Below are positions 1 through 6,384 of a DNA stretch of 10,966 nt, piece by piece. Made by a program: the position numbers and the translations under genes. Below the pieces are notes generated by a model. That model saw nothing but the letters and a program-made list of their open reading frames with translations. It ran no database searches and was not told where the DNA came from. Location: assembly GCA_030064695.1 (NCBI GenBank), contig JASHYV010000054.1, positions 1 through 10,966 of the forward strand, given 5' to 3'. The DNA comes from Thermoplasmata archaeon (GTDB lineage: Archaea; Thermoplasmatota; Thermoplasmata; UBA184). The first letter of the stretch is position 1; the number at the start of each line of letters is the position of its first letter.

Positions 1-1
1 C

Positions 2-2314
2 CTGTATTCGCCGATCTACTACTACGCGATCGGGCCGACGTTCACGATCCACTACCCGTTCACCGTCACGTTCTACAACAACGTCACGGTGCTCGACGAC
101 CGCCCCGCGGTGTTCTTCAACTACACCGTCTCGAACGCCACGAGGACGGTCTCGGGGTCGTATGACTACGTGATCTTCAACTCCACGGCCGGGACTCCGA
201 CCTCGGCCGCGCCGAGCGGCGCAATGCAGATCGACGGGTATGAGTACAACCCGGTCGGACTGCCGAGCGACGTGGAGCTCGTGGTCGTCGGGAACGACGA
301 CGGGGACACCACGTCCTTCTACGCGATGAACGCGACCGAGGTGCTCGACCTCTGGAACTCGACGACGCGCACCTACCAGCCGATCCGATCCGCGGTCGAC
401 GTCGGGTCCGAGACCGGAGAGACGAGCGACGGGATCGCGGTGTACTTCGAGACCGGGAGCTCGGTCGCCCATCTCGCGCTCGGCCCTTCGTTCCTTGGGG
501 GCCTTTGGAACGTCTCCAGCGCGTCGGGGGAGCGTACGTACGAGTTGACGCTCACGCCCACCAACGCGTTCCTCTTCGCCGATCCCGGTGCGGCGTTCAA
601 CCCCAGCACCGCGCAGTGGATCCCGACGTTCGGCGCCACCACTCAAGATATCGTCCTCCCCGGTGCCGAAGCACTCTGGTTGGAGGCCGAGCTGAGCGAC
701 TACGTGCCCCTCGGCGCCCCGGCTCCCGGCGGCGCGAATACGACCCTCACCGTCGACATCGGGCTCACCCCCTCGGACACCGCCGGCGTCTACACTCCGC
801 TCATCGCCGATGGGAACGCCGAACTGGCGGCGATCTCGTCCTCGGGGGCCGGCACCGCGGTCGACCCCTACGTGATCGAGAACAACGAGTATGGCGAGAT
901 CAACGCCGAGTTCGACGCGTGGAACGACTTCCAGTTCCCGGTCTTCCCGGGTCTCCTCCTCTTCGGGACGACCGACTACGTGGACGTGACGCCGCCGTCG
1001 TTCGCGATCACGTACCCGGCCTGGCAGCTCGAGACGATCTACTCGACCGGGCTCCCGGCGACCAACGACCTCCAGGTCCAGTTCTGGAACGTCTCCCATG
1101 TCCTCTTGGACGGCGGCAGCCTCAGCGGCTGGCTCTCCTTCGAACTGACGGGCTTCCCGGAAGGCTCCGTGCTCTTTTGGAACTCGTCCGACAACGTCGT
1201 GGCGTCGAACACCTTCCTCGACGAAGGCGTGAGCCTGACGCTGTTCGGCGGCTCGAACAACACTGTCTGGGGCAACCGGTTCCTCGCCGTCGCGGCGGGC
1301 GGGTCGATCCCCGACGAAGTGCTCGACTTCGGCCCCGACTACGCCGAAGGGATCAACGAGACCGATTCGGGGGACCTCATCTACAACAACTACTTCGACG
1401 TGCCGTTCCCCGCGATCACGCCGACCTACAATCCGCTCTCCTGCCAGATCAACTGCAGCGCCGCCGTCTACACCGACACCTGGAATGTGACGGACCAGCC
1501 GGCGTCCGACTACTCGATCGCGCTGGGGGTCAATCTGACCGGGAGCATCATCGGCACCACCTACCAGGGCGGCAATTTCTGGTCGATCTACGGGCTGCAG
1601 GGCAACCCGTACGGGGTGCTGCCGTTCAACGACAGCGGCCTCGTCACCGTGGGCGGCGACTACGTGCCGCTGATCCCGTTCGCGATCTCCGAGGCCGAGT
1701 TCGTCGAGCAGGGGCTGGCCTCGGGCGTCGCGTGGGGGATCTACGCGAACGACGTGAACTACACGACGACGAGCCACTTGGTGGCGGTCTGGGGTCCCAA
1801 CGGCACGTATCCGTACTCGGTCCTCGTCCCGACCGGTTACACGGTCTCCGGCTACGGCTACTTCACGCTCAACGGCACCCTGGTCACGGTGGAGGTCTAC
1901 TTCGTTGCGCTCGGCTGGGTCGCGGGGTCCGTTTCGCCGGCCGACGCCCTGCTCGTGGTCAACGGGACCGACATCCCGCTCGGCGCGACCGGGACGTTCA
2001 ACGTCTCCCTGGTGCCGGGCACCTACCCGGTGTACGCCTCCGCCTCGGACTATCTCCCGTACTACACGAACGTGACCGTGAAGGCCGAGCAGGGCACCTC
2101 GCTCGCGATTGCCATGGGACCCTCCACGACCACCACGTCGCCGAGCCCCTCGAGCTCTCCGGCGATCAGCAGCGAGGCGTGGGGGATCATCGGGGCGCTG
2201 GCCGCGGTCGCCGTGATCCTGGCGATCACCACGGTGGTCTTCGCGCGGCGCCGGGGCCCGCCGCCCAGTCCGGTCACCCCATACTCGCCGGGCCCGCCGG
2301 GCGGCGCCCAGTAA
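2..2314 (+). CDS. Thermopsin-like (peptidase family A5) surface protein, 5'-truncated by the window
   Basis: Open from the left edge (first full codon at 2) to TAA at 2312-2314, giving 770 residues with the N-terminus missing. The in-frame GTG at 89 is internal, because thermopsin-like sequence (SPIYYYAIGPTFTIHYPF) already precedes it. Numbering from base 2: residues about 1-250 resemble thermopsins, the acid proteases exported by Thermoplasmata and Sulfolobales, with the ETGETSDG stretch at 137-144 and GPSFLGGLW from 161. A NosD-like beta-helix segment follows (about 336-560) and closes with the GNFWS...YVPL signature (524-557). Next come a 'GLASGVAW' extracellular repeat (571-578), a PEGA-like domain (about 638-706), a Thr/Ser/Pro linker, a transmembrane helix (about 727-747), an RRR stop-transfer (749-751) and a short Pro-rich tail. 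N-glycosylation sequons (N-x-S/T) are frequent. Likely role: cell-surface protein or peptide degradation at acidic pH. Family assignment is from memory of the sequence pattern. Catalytic residues of A5 are not firmly known to me, so activity is unproven. Confidence 0.85.
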   Translation: MYSPIYYYAIGPTFTIHYPFTVTFYNNVTVLDDRPAVFFNYTVSNATRTVSGSYDYVIFNSTAGTPTSAAPSGAMQIDGYEYNPVGLPSDVELVVVGNDDGDTTSFYAMNATEVLDLWNSTTRTYQPIRSAVDVGSETGETSDGIAVYFETGSSVAHLALGPSFLGGLWNVSSASGERTYELTLTPTNAFLFADPGAAFNPSTAQWIPTFGATTQDIVLPGAEALWLEAELSDYVPLGAPAPGGANTTLTVDIGLTPSDTAGVYTPLIADGNAELAAISSSGAGTAVDPYVIENNEYGEINAEFDAWNDFQFPVFPGLLLFGTTDYVDVTPPSFAITYPAWQLETIYSTGLPATNDLQVQFWNVSHVLLDGGSLSGWLSFELTGFPEGSVLFWNSSDNVVASNTFLDEGVSLTLFGGSNNTVWGNRFLAVAAGGSIPDEVLDFGPDYAEGINETDSGDLIYNNYFDVPFPAITPTYNPLSCQINCSAAVYTDTWNVTDQPASDYSIALGVNLTGSIIGTTYQGGNFWSIYGLQGNPYGVLPFNDSGLVTVGGDYVPLIPFAISEAEFVEQGLASGVAWGIYANDVNYTTTSHLVAVWGPNGTYPYSVLVPTGYTVSGYGYFTLNGTLVTVEVYFVALGWVAGSVSPADALLVVNGTDIPLGATGTFNVSLVPGTYPVYASASDYLPYYTNVTVKAEQGTSLAIAMGPSTTTTSPSPSSSPAISSEAWGIIGALAAVAVILAITTVVFARRRGPPPSPVTPYSPGPPGGAQ

Positions 2315-2316
2315 CT

Positions 2317-2339
2317 CGGTCGGCGCGGGCCCGCGACCG
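2317..2339. terminator. GC-rich hairpin between convergent genes (possible terminator)
   Basis: Three bases after the thermopsin stop, CGGTCG (2317-2322) and CGACCG (2334-2339) form inverted arms around the palindromic core CGCGGGCCCGCG (2324-2335). It lies in the 75-bp gap between two convergent genes, where a bidirectional stop would be useful. No T-tract follows, and G+C-rich DNA makes such dyads common, so this is a weak call. Confidence 0.25.
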
Positions 2340-2389
2340 CAGGCCCCGGTCGAAGGTCAGGTCGCCGCTCGGGTGATTCGCCCGGACGG

Positions 2390-3526
2390 CTACCAGCGCG
2401 GCGAGCCGAGCAGGCTCCGGTCGATCTCGGAGATGCGACGCCGTCCGAGCAGGGCCATCTCCGTGGCGAGCTCGGCGCCGAACAGGTCGAAGAGACGGAG
2501 CACGCCGGCCTCTCCGTCGAGACCGAGGGCCCAGAGCACCGGACGTCCGAGACCCACGGCGCGGGCCCCCATCGCGAGCGCGGTGAGGAGGTCCGCGGCC
2601 CGCCGGATCCCGCTGTCGAAGTAGACCTCGAGATCGGATCCGACCGATCGGATCACTTCGGGCAGGGCGTCCAACGCCGCCTCGGCGGAGTTGAGCTGGC
2701 GGCCCCCGTGGTTCGAGACGATCACGGCCCGGGCCCCGTGGGTCAACGCCCGCCGAGCGTCGTCGCCCGTCAGGGTCCCCTTCACGACCACCGGGAGCCG
2801 CGTGATCGACTGGAGGTCGTCGAGCACCGTCCAGGTGGCGGCCGTCTCGGCGCGCAGGTGGTAACGGCCCAGCCCTCCCTCCGGCTGCCTAGCGGGCGCG
2901 ACGACCCGGGGACCGTTCCCGACCGGCGCGTCCGAATCGATCATCCGGCCCCGGGCGAGCCACCGGTCGCGCGGGGCCAGGATCGGGAGGTCCACGGTCA
3001 GCACCAGCGCCGAGTACCCGGCCCGCTCGGCGCGCTCGACCAGTTCGCGGGATGCGGAGAACTCGGGCTGAAGGTAGAGCTGGAACCAACGGGGGCCGGC
3101 GCCCGAGGCCGCTGCGATCTCCTCGAGCGAGCGCGTGGAGAGCGTCGAATAGACCCCGAGGATCCGGCGGGCGGCGGCGGCCCGGGCGACGGCGACCTCG
3201 CCGTCGGGATGCACCAGGCCCTGTCGCGCGACCGGGCTCACGAAGAACGGAGCCGCCACCGGCTCGTCGAGGATCCGGGTGGTGGTGTCGATCGAGGTGA
3301 CGTCCGTCAGGTGCCGAGGTCGTAGGGTGCGGCGCCGGAAGGCGTCGCGGTTGCCGCGCAGCGCGTCCTCCTCGGAGGCCCCGGAGCTCACGTAGGCCCA
3401 GACCTCCGGGGAAAGGGCTCGCTCCGCCGCGCTCTCCAGGTCCCCGAGCGTCCAGGATCTCGCGTCGTCCGGGGGCATCGGCGCCTTCTCCGACGGCCCA
3501 TGGGGACGCCTCGGATTTGAGTCCAT
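2390..3526 (-). CDS. FMN-dependent alpha-hydroxy-acid oxidase/dehydrogenase (LldD/glycolate oxidase family)
   Basis: 378 residues, the usual family length. The protein is a TIM-barrel flavoenzyme that oxidises a 2-hydroxy acid (L-lactate, glycolate or similar) to the 2-oxo acid using FMN. Catalytic residues can be placed against spinach glycolate oxidase: Y45 (Tyr24), Y151 in FQLY (Tyr129), D179 in LTVD (Asp157), R186 (Arg164), K249 in VVVKG (Lys230), H273 and R276 in SNHGGRQ (His254, Arg257). The phosphate-binding parts DSGIRR (304-309) and GRP (327-329) are present. The position of Trp108, which shapes substrate choice, is Leu129. The chosen ATG (3526-3524) has AGGG five bases upstream; a second Met at residue 17 (3478) is closer to where most homologues begin. 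The gene is convergent with the thermopsin gene and divergent from the membrane protein at 3659. No transmembrane segment is seen, so it is probably cytosolic. The exact substrate cannot be read from the sequence. Confidence 0.92.
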   Translation of the reverse strand: MDSNPRRPHGPSEKAPMPPDDARSWTLGDLESAAERALSPEVWAYVSSGASEEDALRGNRDAFRRRTLRPRHLTDVTSIDTTTRILDEPVAAPFFVSPVARQGLVHPDGEVAVARAAAARRILGVYSTLSTRSLEEIAAASGAGPRWFQLYLQPEFSASRELVERAERAGYSALVLTVDLPILAPRDRWLARGRMIDSDAPVGNGPRVVAPARQPEGGLGRYHLRAETAATWTVLDDLQSITRLPVVVKGTLTGDDARRALTHGARAVIVSNHGGRQLNSAEAALDALPEVIRSVGSDLEVYFDSGIRRAADLLTALAMGARAVGLGRPVLWALGLDGEAGVLRLFDLFGAELATEMALLGRRRISEIDRSLLGSPRW

Positions 3527-3562
3527 CGTGACCCTACGGAACCGGCCCGAAGCGGGAGTGCA

Positions 3563-3586
3563 GGGCGGCCCGGGCGGCCCTAAGCG
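3563..3586 (-). promoter_or_regulatory. Possible oxidase promoter with tandem 9-bp repeat
   Basis: Upstream of the oxidase, the minus strand carries GCTTAGGG (about 3579-3585), the only A/T-containing box in this G+C-rich stretch, 56 nt before the ATG. Immediately next to it GGGCGGCCC is repeated head to tail (3563-3571 and 3572-3580). The box may be a TATA element and the repeat a protein site, but both are weak calls. Confidence 0.25.
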
Positions 3587-3628
3587 CTCCGCGAGGGCGA
3601 GGCGGGGGGTCTCCGGCCGACGGGAACG

Positions 3629-3648
3629 ATTAAGACCCCGAGCCGGGG
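3629..3648 (+). promoter_or_regulatory. TATA-like promoter for the poly-proline membrane protein (leaderless)
   Basis: GATTAAGA (3629-3636) is centred about 26 bp before the ATG at 3659. That is the distance expected between an archaeal TATA box and the transcription start, so the mRNA is probably leaderless or nearly so; no Shine-Dalgarno sequence is seen. A short dyad, CCCCG-AGC-CGGGG (3636-3648), lies directly downstream of the box and could be a repressor site. Confidence 0.5.
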
Positions 3649-3658
3649 ATTTACTCGC

Positions 3659-4267
3659 ATGGCCTACGCAACCGCTCCGCCGCCTCCGCCGCCTCCTCCC
3701 CCGCCGCCCCCGCCTCCGCCCCAGGACGACGCCACGGTCACCCGCATCCTGGTCGTCGTGATGATCGTCGTGGCGGCGCTGTTCCTGATCGAGCTGCTGG
3801 CGTCTTTCCACGCGTTGCTGTACTTCGCGGGCCGACTGAGCTTCATCCTGTTCCTCGCCGGCTCGATCTGGTCGTTCGGCTTCCTGGCGCTCCGTACCGC
3901 GAACCAGGCGGCGACCGAGAACTACGATCTTCAGCGCGCCAGCCTGGCCGCCGTGCACTCGGGCGATGAGGACCCCGCGGTCCGGGCGGTGCTCTCCCGC
4001 TTCTCCAGCCTCTCCGAGCGCCACGAGCAGATCACCCGTACCCGCTCCCACTCGGCGGCCCTCTCCGTCTACGGGACCTTCTTCGCCGCCCTCGCGGGCC
4101 TCTGCGTCCTCGCGGGATTCCCCGGCGCCTTCTGGGCCCTCTTCGACTTCTTGGCCGTGGTCTTCCTCGCCGGCGCGATCCTGATCCACGTCCTGGGCGC
4201 GGAGCGCCCGAACGTGACCCGCCACCTGGACCGGCTGTTGCCGTCCCGCTGGCAGGACTCCGAGTAG
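3659..4267 (+). CDS. Small four-helix membrane protein with N-terminal poly-proline tract
   Basis: 202 residues; I do not recognise a named family. After MAYATA come 15 consecutive prolines (7-21) written with mixed CCG/CCT/CCC codons. Two hydrophobic helices follow at about 30-50 and 60-78. A polar, charged middle region (80-132) is probably helical. Two more helices lie at about 134-153 and 158-180, ending in a basic tail (R183, R188, R192, R197). The positive charges at R29 and in the C-terminal tail suggest both ends are inside the cell, which would put the proline tract in the cytoplasm. A run this long would be expected to need aIF5A for translation. The ATG is supported by the TATA-like box 26 bp upstream. 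The reading frame on the opposite strand here is a shadow. The gene is followed after 72 bp by a methyltransferase on the same strand. Function unknown; a scaffold or sensor role is speculation. Confidence 0.75.
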   Translation: MAYATAPPPPPPPPPPPPPPPQDDATVTRILVVVMIVVAALFLIELLASFHALLYFAGRLSFILFLAGSIWSFGFLALRTANQAATENYDLQRASLAAVHSGDEDPAVRAVLSRFSSLSERHEQITRTRSHSAALSVYGTFFAALAGLCVLAGFPGAFWALFDFLAVVFLAGAILIHVLGAERPNVTRHLDRLLPSRWQDSE

Positions 4268-4277
4268 GACCGTCCGC

Positions 4278-4300
4278 CCCGGTAACGTTCAATTACCGGG
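4278..4300 (+). promoter_or_regulatory. Inverted repeat with TATA-like element upstream of the methyltransferase
   Basis: CCCGGTAA (4278-4285) and TTACCGGG (4293-4300) are perfect 8-bp inverted arms around the 7-nt spacer CGTTCAA. The segment TTCAATTACC includes the only A/T-rich hexamer in the gap and could be the TATA box for the methyltransferase, giving a leader of about 20 nt before the ATG at 4340. The dyad would then overlap the promoter, as a repressor operator does. It also starts 11 bases after the membrane-protein stop, so an RNA hairpin that ends that transcript is the alternative; no T-run follows it. Confidence 0.45.
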
Positions 4301-4339
4301 TCGCCGCATGGTACTCTCTCCGGTCTCGCCCTGCCGATC

Positions 4340-5002
4340 ATGTCCTCCTCCCCACCACCCGACCCGGGGCGTGCCAAGTCGATCGTCCGGCAGGGATGGA
4401 ACCACGTCTCGCTGGCCTACCGGCCCGCCGGCGTGACCGAGGACGCGTTCGGGCACTCCTACGACGACCACTCGGAGTGGCTCTCGCCCGTGCTCCGGGC
4501 CGTTCCGAAGGGCTCGGAGGTGCTGGACCTGGGGTGCGGCTGCGGGATCCCCGACGCCCAGCTGCTCTCGGACCGCTTCCGGGTCACGGGCGTGGACATC
4601 TCGGACGTGCAGGTCGACCGGGCGCGGCAGCTGGTCCCCGGGGCCCGCTTCGTCCGGGCCGACATGACCGAGGTGATGTTCTCCGAGGAGAGCTTCGGCG
4701 CGGTCATCTGCCTCTACGCGCTGATTCACGTGCCGCTCGAGGAGCAGCGACCGCTCCTGGCCCGGGTCTACCGCTGGCTCGTCCCGGGCGGGCTGTTCCT
4801 CGTGATCACCGGCGAGCAGGCGTGGACCGGGACCGAGCCGAACTGGCTCGGATCGAACTCGGAGATGTTCTGGAGCCACACGGACGCCGCGACGTACCAG
4901 CGGTGGCTCGAAGAGGCGGGCTTTGAGGTCCGCCGGCGACGCCACGTGCCCGAGCCGGGCTCGGGACACGCACTGTTCCTGGCCGCCCGTCCCTCGGCGT
5001 AG
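4340..5002 (+). CDS. Class I SAM-dependent methyltransferase
   Basis: 220 residues with a complete Rossmann-type methyltransferase core (Methyltransf_11/25 type). Motif I, VLDLGCGCG, spans 61-69 and binds the methionine part of SAM. The acidic residue that contacts the ribose is D86 in GVDIS (84-88). ADMT (107-110) corresponds to the adenine-contacting motif. Motif IV-like FGAVICLYALIHVP lies at 119-132, and the post-I helix and VPGG turn (148-151) are typical. The N-terminal 50 residues carry a 'WNxVSxAYRP...' stretch common in small-molecule methyltransferases. The protein is soluble and has no signal peptide. The substrate is not predictable. The ATG at 4340 has no clear Shine-Dalgarno; the ATG at 4308 is out of frame. 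The gene runs convergent to the third small secreted-protein gene, whose stop is 89 bp away. Confidence 0.92.
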   Translation: MSSSPPPDPGRAKSIVRQGWNHVSLAYRPAGVTEDAFGHSYDDHSEWLSPVLRAVPKGSEVLDLGCGCGIPDAQLLSDRFRVTGVDISDVQVDRARQLVPGARFVRADMTEVMFSEESFGAVICLYALIHVPLEEQRPLLARVYRWLVPGGLFLVITGEQAWTGTEPNWLGSNSEMFWSHTDAATYQRWLEEAGFEVRRRRHVPEPGSGHALFLAARPSA

Positions 5003-5026
5003 ACGATTGCCCCGGTGGCTCGATTT

Positions 5027-5067
5027 GCGCCCAGGGCGCCTCAGAAGAAGAGGGAAGGAAGGGGTTG
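5027..5067 (-). terminator. Pyrimidine tract plus short hairpin after the third secreted-protein gene
   Basis: Read on the minus strand, CAACCCCTTCC (5067-5057) begins 25 nt after the TAA at 5094-5092 and continues as a long C/T tract to about 5045. A short perfect hairpin follows (GCGCC-CAG-GGCGC in the plus sense, within 5027-5039). The same 11-mer occurs 24 nt after the stop of the large surface protein (8347-8337), which supports a shared 3'-end signal. The hairpin could also serve the convergent methyltransferase. Archaeal termination usually needs a pyrimidine/U-rich tract rather than a hairpin, so the assignment is plausible but unproven. Confidence 0.4.
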
Positions 5068-5091
5068 GTCCTCACCGGCCCGGCGGTCGCC

Positions 5092-5658
5092 TTACGGGCA
5101 GGTTCCCACGGCGGAGCACTGCTGGTCGATCTGGGTCACGCTGTTGAGCGTGATTGTGCCGGTCGCCGGGCTCCCCAAGTCGTAGTATAGGGTGAAGACG
5201 ATCGCCGCGCCGGGCGCGGCGGTCTGGGTCTCGATGTAGACGGTCACCGAGGTGACGGTCGGCGTGGCGCCGGTCGAGACGGTGAACTGGATCTCCACCT
5301 CGGTCGAGACCGGGGCGGCGGTGGTCTCGGTGAACTTCCAGTACTGCGCGACGTCGCCCGCGACGGCCGCATTGACCGCGTAGTTGGTCGCCGCGCCGGC
5401 GAGGACGGTCGGGGCGGTCACGGTCGTGGAGACCGCGGTCGGCAGCGTGCCGGGCTGGGTGGCGAGGCCCGACGCGCTCTCGCTCCAGTACGTGAGCGCG
5501 GCGGCGCCGTGGTACTCGCCGCCGCCGGTCTCGTTCGCTCCCTGCGTGATCGTCAGCGAGGCCATGGCCCAGCCTCCCACCACCGCGACCATGGCGAGGG
5601 CGGTCGCCGCCCAGATCGTCGCGCGTCGCAGCTTCTTCGTTCGGTTCGCGAGGGCCAT
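5092..5658 (-). CDS. Small secreted protein, paralog 3 of a tandem family (C-x5-C-P C-terminus)
   Basis: 188 residues; unrecognised family. A basic N-terminus (KKLRR, 8-12) and a hydrophobic segment (about 13-34) form a signal peptide or anchor. The exported part is rich in Ala, Thr, Val and Gly with alternating beta-strand patterns. It shares with its two neighbours LTYW (55-58, LAYW in paralog 2), APTVLA (82-87), FTETTAAPVSTE (109-120), YIETQTA (141-147), FTLYYD (155-160) and the final QCSAVGTCP (180-188). Its only cysteines are C181 and C187, probably a disulfide. The ATG (5658-5656) is chosen because GAGG lies five bases upstream and the signal sequence follows directly; the frame stays open for 42 more codons upstream, but that part crosses the inverted repeat and has no signal-like sequence. 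A 168-bp gap and a dyad separate it from paralog 2, so it may be controlled separately. Surface filament, coat or pilin-like roles are possible but unsupported. Confidence 0.75.
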   Translation of the reverse strand: MALANRTKKLRRATIWAATALAMVAVVGGWAMASLTITQGANETGGGEYHGAAALTYWSESASGLATQPGTLPTAVSTTVTAPTVLAGAATNYAVNAAVAGDVAQYWKFTETTAAPVSTEVEIQFTVSTGATPTVTSVTVYIETQTAAPGAAIVFTLYYDLGSPATGTITLNSVTQIDQQCSAVGTCP

Positions 5659-5680
5659 CGATGCCTCGCTGTAGGTTGTC

Positions 5681-5698
5681 TCAAGAACTGGTTCTTGA
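5681..5698 (-). promoter_or_regulatory. Perfect inverted repeat, probable operator of secreted-protein paralog 3
   Basis: TCAAGAAC-TG-GTTCTTGA: two perfect 8-bp arms with a 2-bp centre, 22 bases upstream of the ATG at 5658. It is A/T-rich compared with its surroundings and falls where the TATA/BRE of a short-leader archaeal promoter should be. The size and symmetry fit a dimeric winged-helix or ribbon-helix-helix regulator. No T-run follows, so it does not look like a terminator. Confidence 0.55.
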
Positions 5699-5826
5699 AT
5701 GTTACGGCTCCCGCTCCCCACCGTACGAAACCACCAAAAACCACCTTCTGCTGCGTCCAGAAGGGTTTCCCACCCTCGGCGCACCGTTTCCCTGTCTGGG
5801 CCGGAGCCCCGCTCGCGCGCGGCGGC

Positions 5827-6384
5827 TCAGGGACAGTCGCCGACGGCCGTGCACGCCTGAGCGGTCGCCTGCGCCGTGCCGATCGTGAGGTCGGTCGGCG
5901 TCGCGGTGCCGGCGTCCCAGTAGAACTGGAACAGGACGTCGCCCACCAGGGGCCCGGCGCGGGTCTCCACGTAGAGATGGATGGTGACCGCGCTCGTCGT
6001 GGTGCCGAGCACGAATGTGAGAACGAGCTCGGTCGACCGCGGCGCCGCGGTGGTCTCCTCCCACTCGACGTCGATCGCCGGCTGGCCGGCCGTAAGGGCG
6101 CTGACGCCGTAGCTTCGAGCGGCTCGGGCCAGCAGCGTGGGCGCGTCCTCGGTGGTCGAGGCCGTTGCCGGGGCCGGGGTGGGGACGTCGGCGCTCTTGG
6201 TCCCCTCCCACGTCCAGTACGCGAGCGGCGCCTCGCTGCTGTACGACCCGGCCCCCGTTTCGGTGCGACCGGGGCCGAGCGTGCCCGCGCCCAGCGTCAG
6301 CCCGAGCGTGGAGACGAGCACGACGAGCGCGAGCGTGACCCCGAGCCCCGACCCGCCCCGATGCCCTCCGGAATCCCGGCTCAT
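5827..6384 (-). CDS. Small secreted protein, paralog 2 of a tandem family (C-x5-C-P C-terminus)
   Basis: 185 residues from ATG (6384-6382), which overlaps the TGA of the upstream paralog as ATGA; this is a classical translational-coupling junction and shows the two are one operon. A GTG two codons earlier (6390) is an alternative start. The N-terminus (MSRDSGGHRGGSG) is less basic than in its sisters and is followed by a hydrophobic segment (about 14-36). The mature part repeats the family pattern: LAYW (54-57), APTLLA (81-86), EETTAAPRSTEL (109-120), YVETRA (138-143), FQFYWDAG (152-159) and the terminal ACTAVGDCP (177-185). C178 and C184 are its only cysteines. It differs most from the others in the N-terminal 50 residues and in the last motif (T and D instead of S and T). 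Unknown function; exported to the surface or pseudo-periplasm by inference. Confidence 0.75.
   Translation of the reverse strand: MSRDSGGHRGGSGLGVTLALVVLVSTLGLTLGAGTLGPGRTETGAGSYSSEAPLAYWTWEGTKSADVPTPAPATASTTEDAPTLLARAARSYGVSALTAGQPAIDVEWEETTAAPRSTELVLTFVLGTTTSAVTIHLYVETRAGPLVGDVLFQFYWDAGTATPTDLTIGTAQATAQACTAVGDCP

Noticed and set aside
505..2376. Long plus-strand open frame within the thermopsin-like gene
   Set aside because: Arg-rich, low-complexity translation typical of a shifted frame in G+C-rich DNA; no domain pattern, while the other frame gives a coherent surface protein.
3527..4225. Upstream in-frame extension of the oxidase frame on the minus strand (adds over 200 residues)
   Set aside because: The added sequence is Arg/Glu/Gly low-complexity, lies opposite the membrane-protein gene with its clear transmembrane pattern and promoter, and the oxidase family starts near residue 17-30 of the chosen protein.
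5659..5784. 42-codon N-terminal extension of secreted-protein paralog 3
   Set aside because: It would bury the signal sequence, spans the inverted repeat, and its sisters begin directly before the hydrophobic segment.
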